DNA of 64,000 nucleotides, from contig JACPCR010000091.1 of NCBI GenBank assembly GCA_016179685.1, positions 1-64,000 on the forward strand, written 5' to 3'. The stretch comes from Planctomycetota bacterium. GTDB taxonomy: Bacteria; Planctomycetota; PUPC01; JACPCR01. How positions within the stretch are numbered: position 1 is the first letter of the stretch; every line of letters starts with the position of its first letter. The notes beneath the pieces are model-generated. The model did not search any database and was not told where the DNA came from. It saw only the letters and a list, made by a program, of their open reading frames with translations. The translations under genes and the position numbers were made by a program. This document shows, in pieces, positions 8,613 to 17,415 of this stretch.

Positions 8613-9422
8613 ATGATTCAGAATCATTTCATCCGGACGCGGCATGGCCACATTGGCGCGATGCTCCTCCTCTGCTCCTGTTCCTGCGAGCGTCTCGCGC
8701 CGGCAGAAACGGGTCCGGTTGATGATGGCGTCCATGGGGCCGCCGGCGGCTTTTCCCATCTCGCCCAGGCCGAGCCTGCGGATACCCCCGTCAGGAGGAA
8801 TCCGGGCTCGGTCAGGATGGTGCAGGTCATCCTCGAAAGGGTGGAGGTGGACAGCCTGGACCGCGAGGCCTTCGAAATAGCCCTTCGATACCGCGATCGC
8901 CGAGTGGCGGTCTCCGCCGGCGCCCTGGGCGGCCGTAACGGCCTCATCCTTCTCGCCGTCAATTCTAACCTTGCCGCCGCCCTCGGGGCAGAAAAGTTCC
9001 ATCAAAAGAGCCGGCAAGTCTCCCAGCAATTCCTCATGGTCTCCGAAGGCGGCCGCGCCAGCTTCGATATCGTCCAGGTCGGAAAGGTCGCCTGGTCGGT
9101 CCGATTTCCGGTCTTCAACGGCGATCTCACCGTTACGACCATCGAGGAAAGGATTACTGGCACGGGCCTGGCCGTCAAGGTTCACGGGGCCTCCGAGGAT
9201 TTTGTGGACCTGGAGCTATTCCCTTATCTTCGCAAGGCCGGAAAGGGAGGCCTCCTCGAAATCTCCGAGCTTCGCACCCGCGTCTCGGTGATACCTGGCC
9301 AGTCGTACCTGCTCATGTCCCAGCGTGATAACAACTCCTCCGCCGCTTCCGCACTGTTCTCATGCCAGAAAGAGGGCCAGGTCAGGGAGATTTTCCAGAC
9401 GCTCACCGTCCAACTTCCCTAA
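8613..9422 (+). CDS. Secretin-like exported protein (putative lipoprotein)
   Basis: A 269-residue protein, cautiously assigned as secretin-related. The N-terminus is a weak export signal; an internal Met at 8661 starts MLLLCSCSC, a cysteine-rich, lipobox-like end. The body has a repeat-like strand pattern with SQQFLMVSEGGRASFDIVQ, GTGLAVKVH and TRVSVIPGQSYLLMSQ, which resembles secretin core strands (x-P-x-L-x-x-x-G-x-x-A-S-F-x-V-G and the late V-x-x-G-Q-S motif), but it lacks the length of a full outer-membrane secretin. The opposite-strand frame at 8478-9185 is treated as a shadow. Transcribed divergently from ribH across a 61-bp gap. Family assignment is tentative; that it is a gene is fairly sure. 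Confidence 0.6.
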   Translation: MIQNHFIRTRHGHIGAMLLLCSCSCERLAPAETGPVDDGVHGAAGGFSHLAQAEPADTPVRRNPGSVRMVQVILERVEVDSLDREAFEIALRYRDRRVAVSAGALGGRNGLILLAVNSNLAAALGAEKFHQKSRQVSQQFLMVSEGGRASFDIVQVGKVAWSVRFPVFNGDLTVTTIEERITGTGLAVKVHGASEDFVDLELFPYLRKAGKGGLLEISELRTRVSVIPGQSYLLMSQRDNNSSAASALFSCQKEGQVREIFQTLTVQLP

Positions 9423-9505
9423 TGAAACCCCCTGCGCCCTTCGGCCTCGCGGATTTCGCAGCCAGGGTTGGCTTCGGCTTCCCCGGGCCCAACCCTGGCG
9501 GAAAA
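9423..9505. repeat. Composite hairpin repeat, copy 1
   Basis: This copy joins two modules: a GAAA..CCTGCGCCC..GGATTTC hairpin (9424-9457) and a hairpin with arms CCAGGGTTGG (9462-9471) and CCAACCCTGG (9489-9498). The same modules recur at 25829-25914 and 39518-39604 in the opposite order; the first module alone recurs at 12891-12926 and, as a variant, 55181-55221. It starts directly after the TAA stop of the secretin-like gene. Confidence 0.75.
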
Positions 9506-9609
9506 CGGACGCCTTTAAAATACTTGTATGTTTGTCTATAAATGAATTACAGACAAAACCTTCGTCCCCCGGGCTGACCTTTGCCCCCAGTTAGCACCCT
9601 GGGTTTAAC

Positions 9610-9842
9610 AGCCGGGCTTTAGCCGCCTCCCCGTTTGCCACGACCTTCAGGTGGTGGATGGAGGGCAAGAGGCCGACGGAGCCGACCTGAGTTGGGCTTC
9701 TCGAGCAGGATGCATCCATCCCTCCGAAGCAGGGCCTGAAGGCATGCACGAGAAGCCGGCTAGACCGGGCTGAATCTGCTCTCTTGTCCCTTCCCGGCCA
9801 GTTAGAGCTGGTGGCAAACGGGCAGCCGGCTGAAGCCCGGCT
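9610..9842. mobile_element. MITE-like element with 32-bp terminal inverted repeats
   Basis: Positions 9610-9641 and 9811-9842 are 32-bp inverted repeats (AGCCGGGCTT.AGCCG at one end and its complement at the other) with about four mismatches. They enclose 169 bp without a coding frame but with nested inverted repeats: GGCTTCTCG near 9695 against CGAGAAGCC near 9750. No transposase is inside and no clear target duplication is visible. Most likely it is a non-autonomous element or large structured repeat. A further hairpin, GCCGGG..CCCGGC, lies at about 9956-9980 before polA. Confidence 0.55.
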
Positions 9843-10019
9843 AAGAAGAAAGCAAACCCACGGTATTACGTGTGCCCAAGTGACAGCTCTGGGAGATGGC
9901 CGGGGTGAGGGGAAAGCTGCGACGAATTTGTACCCATGTGTTACGAAGAACAAGGGCCGGGATGAGTCCCTTAGCCCGGCACCCATCGTCAGGTTCCCGA
10001 CCACCTCCAGGCCACCCTC

Positions 10020-12893
10020 ATGCCCACAGACCATGAATCCGATTCCGGGAGTCAGCGCCTGTTCCTCCTTGACGGGATGGCGCTGCTCTACCGGGCCCAC
10101 TTCGCCCTGATCCGTGCTCCGCGTTTCACCTCGAAGGGCGTCAACACCTCGGCGCTCTTCGGTTTCACTCAGAGCCTGCTCCAGATTCTCGAGCAGGAAA
10201 GACCCTCGCACGTCGCCGTGGCCTCCGACACCGCGGAGCCGACCTCGAGGCACCTGGCATTCCCGGAATACAAGGCGCAACGGCAGGAAATGCCCGAGGA
10301 CCTCGCCCTCGCCATCCCCCAGGTGCGCCGCCTGCTCGATGCCCTCCGAGTCCCGCTGATTACGTGCCCAGGCTACGAAGCGGACGACATCATCGGCACG
10401 CTGGCCCGGAGGGCCGGCCAGCAGGGCTTTCGCGTCTACATGGTCACTCCCGACAAGGATTTCGCCCAGCTCGTCTCCGACCGCGTCTTTCACTACAAGC
10501 CGGGCCGGGGAAACGATCCGCCCGAGATTCTCGGGTACTCCGAGGTGCTCGAGCAGTGGGGCGTGAAGTCCACCGAGCAGGTGATCGACATCCTGGGCCT
10601 CTGGGGCGACGCGAGCGACAACATCCCGGGGATACCCGGCGTCGGCGAGAAGACGGCCCAGAAGCTCATCGCTCAGTACGGCAGCCTCGAGAACCTGCTC
10701 GCGCACGCCGCCGACCTCAAGGGAAAGCTCCGCCAGAACGTGGAAACCCACGCCCATCAGGCGCGGCTTTCTCGGAAGCTTGCCACGATCCTCTGCGACG
10801 CGCCCGTGCCCGTCGGACTCGACGACCTCCAGCGCCGCCCGCCCGACGAGGAGCAGCTCAGGCCGCTATTCCGGGAGTTCGAGTTCCTTTCGCTCGGGAA
10901 ACGCCTGTTCGGCGATTCCTTCTCCGCGCCGCCCGGCCTGTTCCAGTCCCCTCCCGCAGGCGTGGAGTCCGCACACGGCGGCACGGCGCCCGACGCCGAA
11001 GCGAGTACGGAGGTTGAAGCCCCATCCGGTGAGGAAGCCGCGCCGGACGTGCCTCCGGCCGCCCCGCAAGCGGGCCTGAAAACCATCTCGGACGTCCCCC
11101 ATGACTACCGCGTGGCGGATACGCCAGACGCCCGCGCCCAGATGCTCAGCCTCCTCGAGCGACAGCCTTCGTTCTGCCTCGATCTCGAGACCACCGGCCT
11201 CGATACGAAGAACGCGTCGCTTGTCGGACTCGCCGTCTCCTTCGAGGCCCACACGGGCTGGTATCTGCCCTTTCCGGCGGACCGCCGGGCTGCCCTCACG
11301 ATGCTCGAAGAGTTCCGGCCGCTCCTCGAAGACCCCGCGAAGGAAAAGATCGGACACAACCTCAAGTACGATCTCAGCGTCCTCCGGTGGCACGGCATCC
11401 GGGTCCAGGGGAAGCTTTTCGACACGATGATCGCCCACTGCCTCGTCGCCCCGGAGATGCGGCACGGCATGGATTACCTGTCCCAGGTGTATCTGGGCTA
11501 CAGCCCCATCCCTATCAGCGCTCTCATCGGAAGCCGGGCGGAAGAGCAGCGCAACATGAGCGACGTCCCCGTCGAGAAGGTGGCCGAGTATTCTGCCGAG
11601 GACGCCGACGTTACCTGGCAGCTCCGCCCGGTCATGGAAAACCTGCTTCGGGAGAAGAACGCGGAGCGCGTCTACCACGAGGTCGAAGCGCCGCTCATCC
11701 CGGTGCTCGTGGAGATGGAGCACGAGGGCATCGCCATTGACGCCGAGGCGCTCCAGGAATACTCGCAGCAGCTTTCCGCTGAGATCGAGGAATTTGAGAG
11801 GAGAATCCACCGCAGCGCAGGCACGACCTTCAACATCAGCTCCCCGAAGCAGCTCGGCGAGGTTCTCTTCGATGTTCTCAAGCTGGACCCTCGGGCGAAG
11901 AAGACGCGTACGGGCCAATACGCCACCGACGAGCATGTGCTCGCGCGCCTGGCCTCTCGACACGAGATCGTCCGCCTCGTCCTCGATTACCGGGAGTGCC
12001 GCAAGCTGAAGTCCACGTATGTCGATACGCTCCCTCAGGCCATTTTTCCACCCACCGGCCGTGTTCATACCACCTACAACCAGGCCGTTGTGGTCACGGG
12101 CCGCATGCAATCTCAGAATCCCAACCTCCAGAACGTGCCCGTGCGCGGCGAGCGCGGGCGGGAGGTCCGCAAGGCCTTCGTTCCCCGCAGCGGCGACTAC
12201 GCCCTCCTCTCCGCCGATTACTCGCAGATCGAGCTGCGGATCATCGCGGAGTTGAGCCAGGACCAGGGCCTCCTCGATGCCTTCTCCCGGGGCCAGGACA
12301 TTCACGGGGCCACCGCCGCCCGCGTCTACGGCGTTCCCCTCGATCAGGTCACGGCCGAAATGCGGCGCAAGGCCAAGATGGTCAATTTCGGCATCATTTA
12401 CGGCATCTCCGCCTTCGGGCTCTCCCAGCGTCTGGGCATCTCGCGCACGGAGGCGGGCGACATCATCGACCAGTACTTCGTCCAGTACCCCGGCGTGCAA
12501 AGTCACATCGCGCGGACGATCGACTCGGCACGGCGGACCGGCTACGTGCAGACGCTGACGGGCCGGAGGCGGTATCTGCGCGACATCCAGTCCGCCAACG
12601 CCTCGATCCGCGGTGCGGCCGAACGCAACGCCATCAATTCGCCCATCCAGGGCACCGCAGCCGATATGATCAAGATCGCCATGGCCCGCATCCACCGGCA
12701 TCTCATGGAGGAAGGTTTCCGGTCGCGCATGCTCCTGCAAGTGCACGACGAGCTGGTCTTCGATCTCTACCGGCCAGAGAAGGAAGCGCTGCTGCCCATG
12801 GTGGAGCGCGAAATGAAGTCCGCGCTCCCCATGCGGGTGCCCATCGCCGTCGAAATGGGAATCGGCAAGAACTGGCTCGATGCTCACGAATGA
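10020..12893 (+). CDS. polA: DNA polymerase I
   Basis: A 957-residue three-domain Pol I for Okazaki-fragment processing and repair. Residues about 12-300 form the 5' nuclease (FLLDGMALLYRAHFA, YEADDIIGTLA, TPDKDFAQLV, GDASDNIPGIPGVGEKTA). After a Pro/Ala-rich linker (about 300-360), the 3'-5' exonuclease keeps all its acidic residues: LDLETTGL (near 388), IGHNLKYDL and YSAEDADVTW. The polymerase domain has motif A DYSQIELR (D about 733), motif B RRKAKMVNFGIIYG (about 782-795) and motif C LQVHDE (about 906-911). Proofreading should therefore be active. The ribosome site is weak. The TGA stop is also the first base triplet of a hairpin repeat. Confidence 0.98.
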   Translation: MPTDHESDSGSQRLFLLDGMALLYRAHFALIRAPRFTSKGVNTSALFGFTQSLLQILEQERPSHVAVASDTAEPTSRHLAFPEYKAQRQEMPEDLALAIPQVRRLLDALRVPLITCPGYEADDIIGTLARRAGQQGFRVYMVTPDKDFAQLVSDRVFHYKPGRGNDPPEILGYSEVLEQWGVKSTEQVIDILGLWGDASDNIPGIPGVGEKTAQKLIAQYGSLENLLAHAADLKGKLRQNVETHAHQARLSRKLATILCDAPVPVGLDDLQRRPPDEEQLRPLFREFEFLSLGKRLFGDSFSAPPGLFQSPPAGVESAHGGTAPDAEASTEVEAPSGEEAAPDVPPAAPQAGLKTISDVPHDYRVADTPDARAQMLSLLERQPSFCLDLETTGLDTKNASLVGLAVSFEAHTGWYLPFPADRRAALTMLEEFRPLLEDPAKEKIGHNLKYDLSVLRWHGIRVQGKLFDTMIAHCLVAPEMRHGMDYLSQVYLGYSPIPISALIGSRAEEQRNMSDVPVEKVAEYSAEDADVTWQLRPVMENLLREKNAERVYHEVEAPLIPVLVEMEHEGIAIDAEALQEYSQQLSAEIEEFERRIHRSAGTTFNISSPKQLGEVLFDVLKLDPRAKKTRTGQYATDEHVLARLASRHEIVRLVLDYRECRKLKSTYVDTLPQAIFPPTGRVHTTYNQAVVVTGRMQSQNPNLQNVPVRGERGREVRKAFVPRSGDYALLSADYSQIELRIIAELSQDQGLLDAFSRGQDIHGATAARVYGVPLDQVTAEMRRKAKMVNFGIIYGISAFGLSQRLGISRTEAGDIIDQYFVQYPGVQSHIARTIDSARRTGYVQTLTGRRRYLRDIQSANASIRGAAERNAINSPIQGTAADMIKIAMARIHRHLMEEGFRSRMLLQVHDELVFDLYRPEKEALLPMVEREMKSALPMRVPIAVEMGIGKNWLDAHE

Positions 12894-12926
12894 AATCCGC
12901 TGCGCCCTCCGGGCTCGTGGATTTCA
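12891..12926. repeat. GAAATCCGC hairpin repeat starting at the polA stop codon
   Basis: A 36-bp hairpin with arms TGAAATCC (12891-12898) and GGATTTCA (12919-12926) and a CGC-rich loop. Its first three bases are the polA stop codon. It belongs to the same family as the modules at 9424, 25878, 39570 and 55181. A degenerate second copy, with CTGCGCCCTCCGGGCT, follows at about 12947. Confidence 0.75.
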
Positions 12927-12980
12927 AAGGGCGACGCCATTTCGCGCTGCGCCCTCCGGGCTGCGCCGAAGCACTCACGC

Positions 12981-13092
12981 GCTTCGCCATGCACCGTGCG
13001 CTTCGCTTAGGTGCATGGCGAAGCCCCCGCGAATTCAGAGGTTTCAGGTGAGTATCCCTGTCCAGAAGCGCTTCTGGGCAGGGATGCTACTC
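12981..13092. terminator. Two strong hairpins between convergent polA and the HEAT-repeat gene
   Basis: The first hairpin has perfect 14-bp arms (GCTTCGCCATGCAC at 12981-12994, complement at 13011-13024). The second, 13050-13092, has near-perfect arms of about 20 bp meeting at AGAAGC|GCTTCT. It overlaps the last codons of the minus-strand gene. Neither is followed by a T-run, so they may act as bidirectional terminators or mRNA 3'-end stabilisers, or simply be repeat elements. Confidence 0.55.
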
Positions 13093-16000
13093 GCGATCGG
13101 CTTTCCCAAGCCAGACGGGGCCTTTGCAGCGGACGAAGGCGGTTTCCTGGCCGGTATTTCCAACCGAAAGGACGGCCACCCCTTCGGTTTCACCAAAAGG
13201 TATCCAATCGGAAGGGTTGTCGACCTCGGGCAACGGGACTCCATCGGCCCGGCGCACCTGGACTTTTCCGGTTTCCGAGGCGACGCGCAGGAGACCGTCG
13301 CAGGAGAGGGAGATTCCGCCGTCCGTGGTTTCCACATGCTCCAGAGGGGACTCGCCGACGGCGAGGAGTCCGGAGCGGGATACCAGGTATGTTCCGGTGA
13401 AATTTTTCGCGACGAGGGCGCCGGACCTTCCATTGCCCACCGCGGGGTTGATCTCCCCGGTCAGGGCGTCCAGGCCGGGATAGGCTGATTTCTCCGTGAC
13501 CTGCGCGTAGTAGTTCGTGGTCGCCGCTGCCGTCAGGGTTTCGGTCTCGAGTTTCACGTGGAGGAGTGGCCCTTCGATCGGCATTCCGACGCCCCGGTCA
13601 CGGTGAAGGTCGTTGAGGGTTTTTCTCAGGAAGAACAAGTATTCGCCGGACGCGCTCTCAAGGCCGTCGAAGAGAACGGCGGCCCGGAATCGAGGGTCTC
13701 TCCACAGGACGAGGCAGGGCCGGCCCGCCGACTCGAGGAGGACTTGGGCGGACGCATTCTGGACCGCAAAGGTGCTCGTCAGGATGGCTTGCTTCACCGT
13801 CCACTTGCCATCGGGTCCCTGGAGATGGTGCGCCTGGAGCTTGCCCGATCCCTTTTCGGGCTGGACCGAGACGGCGTCCGCCCATGGCCAGCGGTTTCGC
13901 AGCACGCCATCGTGGTCCCTCGGCGTGCTGGCCTCGTTCCGGGAATCGGCGGAAAGATTTCGGTGGACGTAAAGAAGACCCGGCTGCTTCTCGAGCCAGG
14001 CGCCGAGGGCGGCAAGAGTCTCGTCCCGGAGCGGGCCGGGGTCATGCAGCAGGATGAGGCGGTAGCGTTCGATGGGCAGGCTCGGGACCTGATTCACGTC
14101 GGCCACGAAGTCGAAGGTGTGGGGAAGCGCCATGCCAGGCACGAGCGGATACGGCGTGGGAGGGCGGGTCCAGACGGAGACGCCGGGTCGGACGGCAAGG
14201 GCCTGCGGCCGAGGGTCCTGGCGAGGCAGGCTTTTCAGGATGCGGGCGCAGTCATAGACGTAATTCCGATAGTAGTGGAAGCCCCGGTGAAATTTTTTCT
14301 TTTCCTCTTCCACCTTTTGAGCAATTTTTTCTTTTTCGCTCGGCTCGCCGGTGAGGGCCTGCTCTACGCCATCCTCTTCCTCTTCGACGATTTCCGGCGG
14401 CTTCAAGTCTTGGTCCCCCAGCGACTTTTCGAGCGAGGGCTTATGCAGCTCGAGGCGGCTCTCCTCTTCCGCACCTCCAAAAGCGTAACTGATGGCCCGG
14501 GTCAGGTCCGGGCTCTGCGGCTGGATATCCTCGAGCAGAATCTGCACGCCGCGGAGGTCCGCCATGCCGCCCGAGAAATTCTTGTCCACGAAAATCCACG
14601 TGCTGAACCAGCCCGTGTCCGCGCCCGCCATGTAGGCGCACAAGGCATCGGCCCATGCCCGGTCCGAACGGGTGAAGAGCGGCCCCGCGGGCAGCCTCTG
14701 GGTCCTCTTCACCGGATTCATCTCGTAGCCGCCGATCCCGAGGCTCAACCAGAGGACGGGACGGTCGGGCCAGAGGGTCTTGTACCTTCGGACCAGGGTA
14801 TAGGCCGCCATTCGGTTGCAGCCCTTGTAGTCGTAGAGGCCGCCGACGTCGAACTTCCATGAGAGGTCGGCGGGGTTGGGGCCGCCCTGCTCGGGGAGGA
14901 AGGTGCAGACCTGGATGCCGGGCCGGAGCTTGCCGTATCGTAGCTTGACGTAATCGTAGAGGGTGTTGAAGCCCTCGACAGTGCGTTCTCCAGCCCAGTG
15001 TATCCATGCCCGCCTCTCGTATTCATTGAGATTCTTCTGGTCCCCTTGAACCTTTTGGGGGTCCAGGCCCGCCTCGAGGCAGAAGAGCCGCCAGCCTTGG
15101 GGCCACAGGGACGACGGGTCCGTGCTCATGCTTTCTTCGCCGAAAACGAGGCCGTCAAGCCACGGGAGGTTGTTCGAGGAGACCTCGCCCTGCAGGAGAA
15201 GCCAGAATCGGTCCTGCCATTCTGGATCGACGGCGATGAGCCCGGGCTGTCCGACGTTGTTGTTGATGCGCCCAAAAAGAATCTTGCCTGCTCGGTGAGC
15301 CTCTTTCCAGAGAGAGGAGACCGCGACGGTAAGGCTGTAATAGGCGTCGAAGGGGGAGGAAGGGGCGTCGAGGCCCGGTCCGACGAGCCACGCGAGATTG
15401 CGTTTTCCCTGGACGGTGTGGGCCGCGGGGGCGGGCGCAGGTGGGGGCCGGCCTTCGGAGACCGCGAGGGCATCCTCGAGGTACATCCGTATGGCGGGGT
15501 CATTCTCTTTCTTCAGGGCTTCCCCGATGGCTTCCGAGTCCTCCGGACGCGCTGCCGCTGGCAGAAGGGCGGCGGCATGCAGGCGCACCCAGTGGTAAGG
15601 GTCCCGAACGGCTTCGAGCAGGTGCGGGTGCACCCGCGCGGGCGAGCGGTCGGCCAGGCGCCCGAGGGCGTGAGCCCGAGTGTGCGGATCCGGGTTGCGA
15701 CAGGCCTGTTCGAGGAGAGGCACAGCCTTTTCTTCCGTCTGCGAATGGATGGCGTCCACGATTCTTTTTCGAACATAGGGATGCTCCACCGCCAGGTCGA
15801 ACAGCCATCGGGCCTCCAATCCCCCGGGCCGATGGAACGCCAAGGCCAGCCGAGCCTGTTCCGCAATGGGAAGGAAGGGGTCGTTGGCCAGCGACCGGGC
15901 CTGGGAGAGCAGGCCTTCGTCCGGCCGATCACCCAGAGCCGCAAGGGCGGAGATCACGACCTGCTCATCGGCATCCTGAAGCCATTGAGGCAGGGCATCC

Positions 16001-17406
16001 GATTGCCCGAGGCGGAGAAGGGCGCGGACGGCCTGCCGCCGCGGTTCGGCATCCGTTTCCTCGCTCAGCGCCCGGAGCACGGGAAGGTCTTCCGGCGCGG
16101 CCAGCGCGGCCAGCACTCCAGCGGTGCGGACTCTTAGGACCGGGTTGGCCATGGATTGCCTGGCCATTGTCAGAAGATTTGCTGGCGACTGGCCCCTCTG
16201 GAACAGGCTCAGAGCGGCCAGGAAGGCCGTTTCAGGGTCCGCGTCGCCGGCAAGGCGCTGCAGGGCTTCCGTCCCTTCTTTGTCGCAGAAGTGCAAGGCC
16301 GTGGCGGCCGCCCGACGCAGGTCCGGTAACGGGGCTTGAGCCGCTTGGAGGAGCAAATCCAGGCCTTTGGAGGAACGCATGACTCCAAGGAAACGCAAGG
16401 CCGTCAACTGCTTCGCCCGGGTGACCTCTTTCCTTGCCGCTGGGTTTCCGGCCACGGGTGCCTCCGAGGTGAGGCCCAGCCCCTCCTCGGACTCGGCGGC
16501 ATCCTCCTCGTCCGCTTCAGTCGGCTTGTCGGCATCTTCGAGTCCTTCTCGCAACAGGGGCCGGGCAAGAGCCAGAAGCTCATTCTCGAAATAGGCCGGT
16601 CGGGACCGCAAGACCGTATGAGCGGAGGATTCGATCGGAGTCCCCAGGAGGGTTTCTAGCGCGCCCTGGCAGGTCTCGAGCGCCTTCTTGGCAAAATCCT
16701 GCTGGCGGTTTGCGCTGGTGATCAGCATGGCCGTGTGCTCGAAGATTTTTGAGGCCAGCAAGGGGTCCTGCGGGCTCTCATTGAACGACGGCCGCAGGAG
16801 CATGAGTCTGGCTTCCCCGGAGTTCATGGGCCAGGCCGCCGTCACCATTTGGGAGACGTAGTAAGGTTGGAACGCCGACGCGGCCTTCAACCGGTTCTCC
16901 AGCAGGGACCGGGCTTCCGTCTCGGTCAGTCCGAGACCTTCTGCCAGGAACCGTCCGGCCTCCTGGATTCTTGGCCAGGCCGCTGTCGGCGCGGGAACGG
17001 GAATAGCGACTTCCTTCCTGCCGGACTGCAGGTGCAGACGGACCCGGAGGTCCTTTTCCTGGACGAAGATTTCGATCAAGGCATCGGCGGGCACGAATCG
17101 GGCGAATTCCTCAAGCCTCTTTTCGGGGGATGAACGCCGCTTACCGCTCTGTATTTCGTTCAGAATCGCCTGGGCGCGACCTTCCGAGATAAGGCGGATG
17201 GACGGACATTCGCCCAGCCGTTCGTGGAGGTAAAGGACGAGACAGCCATGGAAGGACTGATCGGGCGTGGGATTGCGGAGGGACGGAGTCGGCGGTAGGA
17301 CCACTCTCAGCGGTTCGGCCTCGAGGGCGAACCCAGGAAACGCGAGGGCCATGGCGAGGTACAGCCGGACCTTCAGCATGGGGAGTGGATGGAACATGGG
17401 TCGCAA
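13087..17406 (-). CDS. Giant exported HEAT-repeat protein with sugar-enzyme-like region
   Basis: A 1439-residue exported protein of unknown function. A signal peptide starts at the second candidate Met (MLKVRLYLAMALAFPGFALEA; start 17379 possible). Residues about 40-150 resemble a CsgG/FlgO-like domain (IRLISEGRAQAILNEIQ, ADALIEIFVQ). Residues about 325-680 are HEAT/PBS-lyase-type helical repeats (TALRFLGVM, LRRAAATALHF, EPRRQAVRALLRLG, TRAHALGRLAD). Residues about 700-1000 look like a TIM-barrel sugar enzyme region (LAWLVGPG, GKILFGRINNN, LPWLDGLVFGEESM, VLWLSLGIGGYEMNP). An acidic/lysine-rich coiled linker follows (about 1010-1085), then a beta-rich C-terminal region. No catalytic residues can be assigned. 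It follows the other large exported gene by nine bases and is probably co-transcribed with it. Confidence 0.85.
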   Translation of the reverse strand: MRPMFHPLPMLKVRLYLAMALAFPGFALEAEPLRVVLPPTPSLRNPTPDQSFHGCLVLYLHERLGECPSIRLISEGRAQAILNEIQSGKRRSSPEKRLEEFARFVPADALIEIFVQEKDLRVRLHLQSGRKEVAIPVPAPTAAWPRIQEAGRFLAEGLGLTETEARSLLENRLKAASAFQPYYVSQMVTAAWPMNSGEARLMLLRPSFNESPQDPLLASKIFEHTAMLITSANRQQDFAKKALETCQGALETLLGTPIESSAHTVLRSRPAYFENELLALARPLLREGLEDADKPTEADEEDAAESEEGLGLTSEAPVAGNPAARKEVTRAKQLTALRFLGVMRSSKGLDLLLQAAQAPLPDLRRAAATALHFCDKEGTEALQRLAGDADPETAFLAALSLFQRGQSPANLLTMARQSMANPVLRVRTAGVLAALAAPEDLPVLRALSEETDAEPRRQAVRALLRLGQSDALPQWLQDADEQVVISALAALGDRPDEGLLSQARSLANDPFLPIAEQARLALAFHRPGGLEARWLFDLAVEHPYVRKRIVDAIHSQTEEKAVPLLEQACRNPDPHTRAHALGRLADRSPARVHPHLLEAVRDPYHWVRLHAAALLPAAARPEDSEAIGEALKKENDPAIRMYLEDALAVSEGRPPPAPAPAAHTVQGKRNLAWLVGPGLDAPSSPFDAYYSLTVAVSSLWKEAHRAGKILFGRINNNVGQPGLIAVDPEWQDRFWLLLQGEVSSNNLPWLDGLVFGEESMSTDPSSLWPQGWRLFCLEAGLDPQKVQGDQKNLNEYERRAWIHWAGERTVEGFNTLYDYVKLRYGKLRPGIQVCTFLPEQGGPNPADLSWKFDVGGLYDYKGCNRMAAYTLVRRYKTLWPDRPVLWLSLGIGGYEMNPVKRTQRLPAGPLFTRSDRAWADALCAYMAGADTGWFSTWIFVDKNFSGGMADLRGVQILLEDIQPQSPDLTRAISYAFGGAEEESRLELHKPSLEKSLGDQDLKPPEIVEEEEDGVEQALTGEPSEKEKIAQKVEEEKKKFHRGFHYYRNYVYDCARILKSLPRQDPRPQALAVRPGVSVWTRPPTPYPLVPGMALPHTFDFVADVNQVPSLPIERYRLILLHDPGPLRDETLAALGAWLEKQPGLLYVHRNLSADSRNEASTPRDHDGVLRNRWPWADAVSVQPEKGSGKLQAHHLQGPDGKWTVKQAILTSTFAVQNASAQVLLESAGRPCLVLWRDPRFRAAVLFDGLESASGEYLFFLRKTLNDLHRDRGVGMPIEGPLLHVKLETETLTAAATTNYYAQVTEKSAYPGLDALTGEINPAVGNGRSGALVAKNFTGTYLVSRSGLLAVGESPLEHVETTDGGISLSCDGLLRVASETGKVQVRRADGVPLPEVDNPSDWIPFGETEGVAVLSVGNTGQETAFVRCKGPVWLGKADRE

Positions 17407-17415
17407 AAGTATAGA

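Noticed and set aside
8478-9185. 235-residue minus-strand frame
   Set aside because: Overlaps the better-supported plus-strand gene and the ribH start; no family character.
10866-12887. 673-residue minus-strand frame
   Set aside because: Antisense shadow of polA, whose motifs A, B and C are intact on the plus strand.
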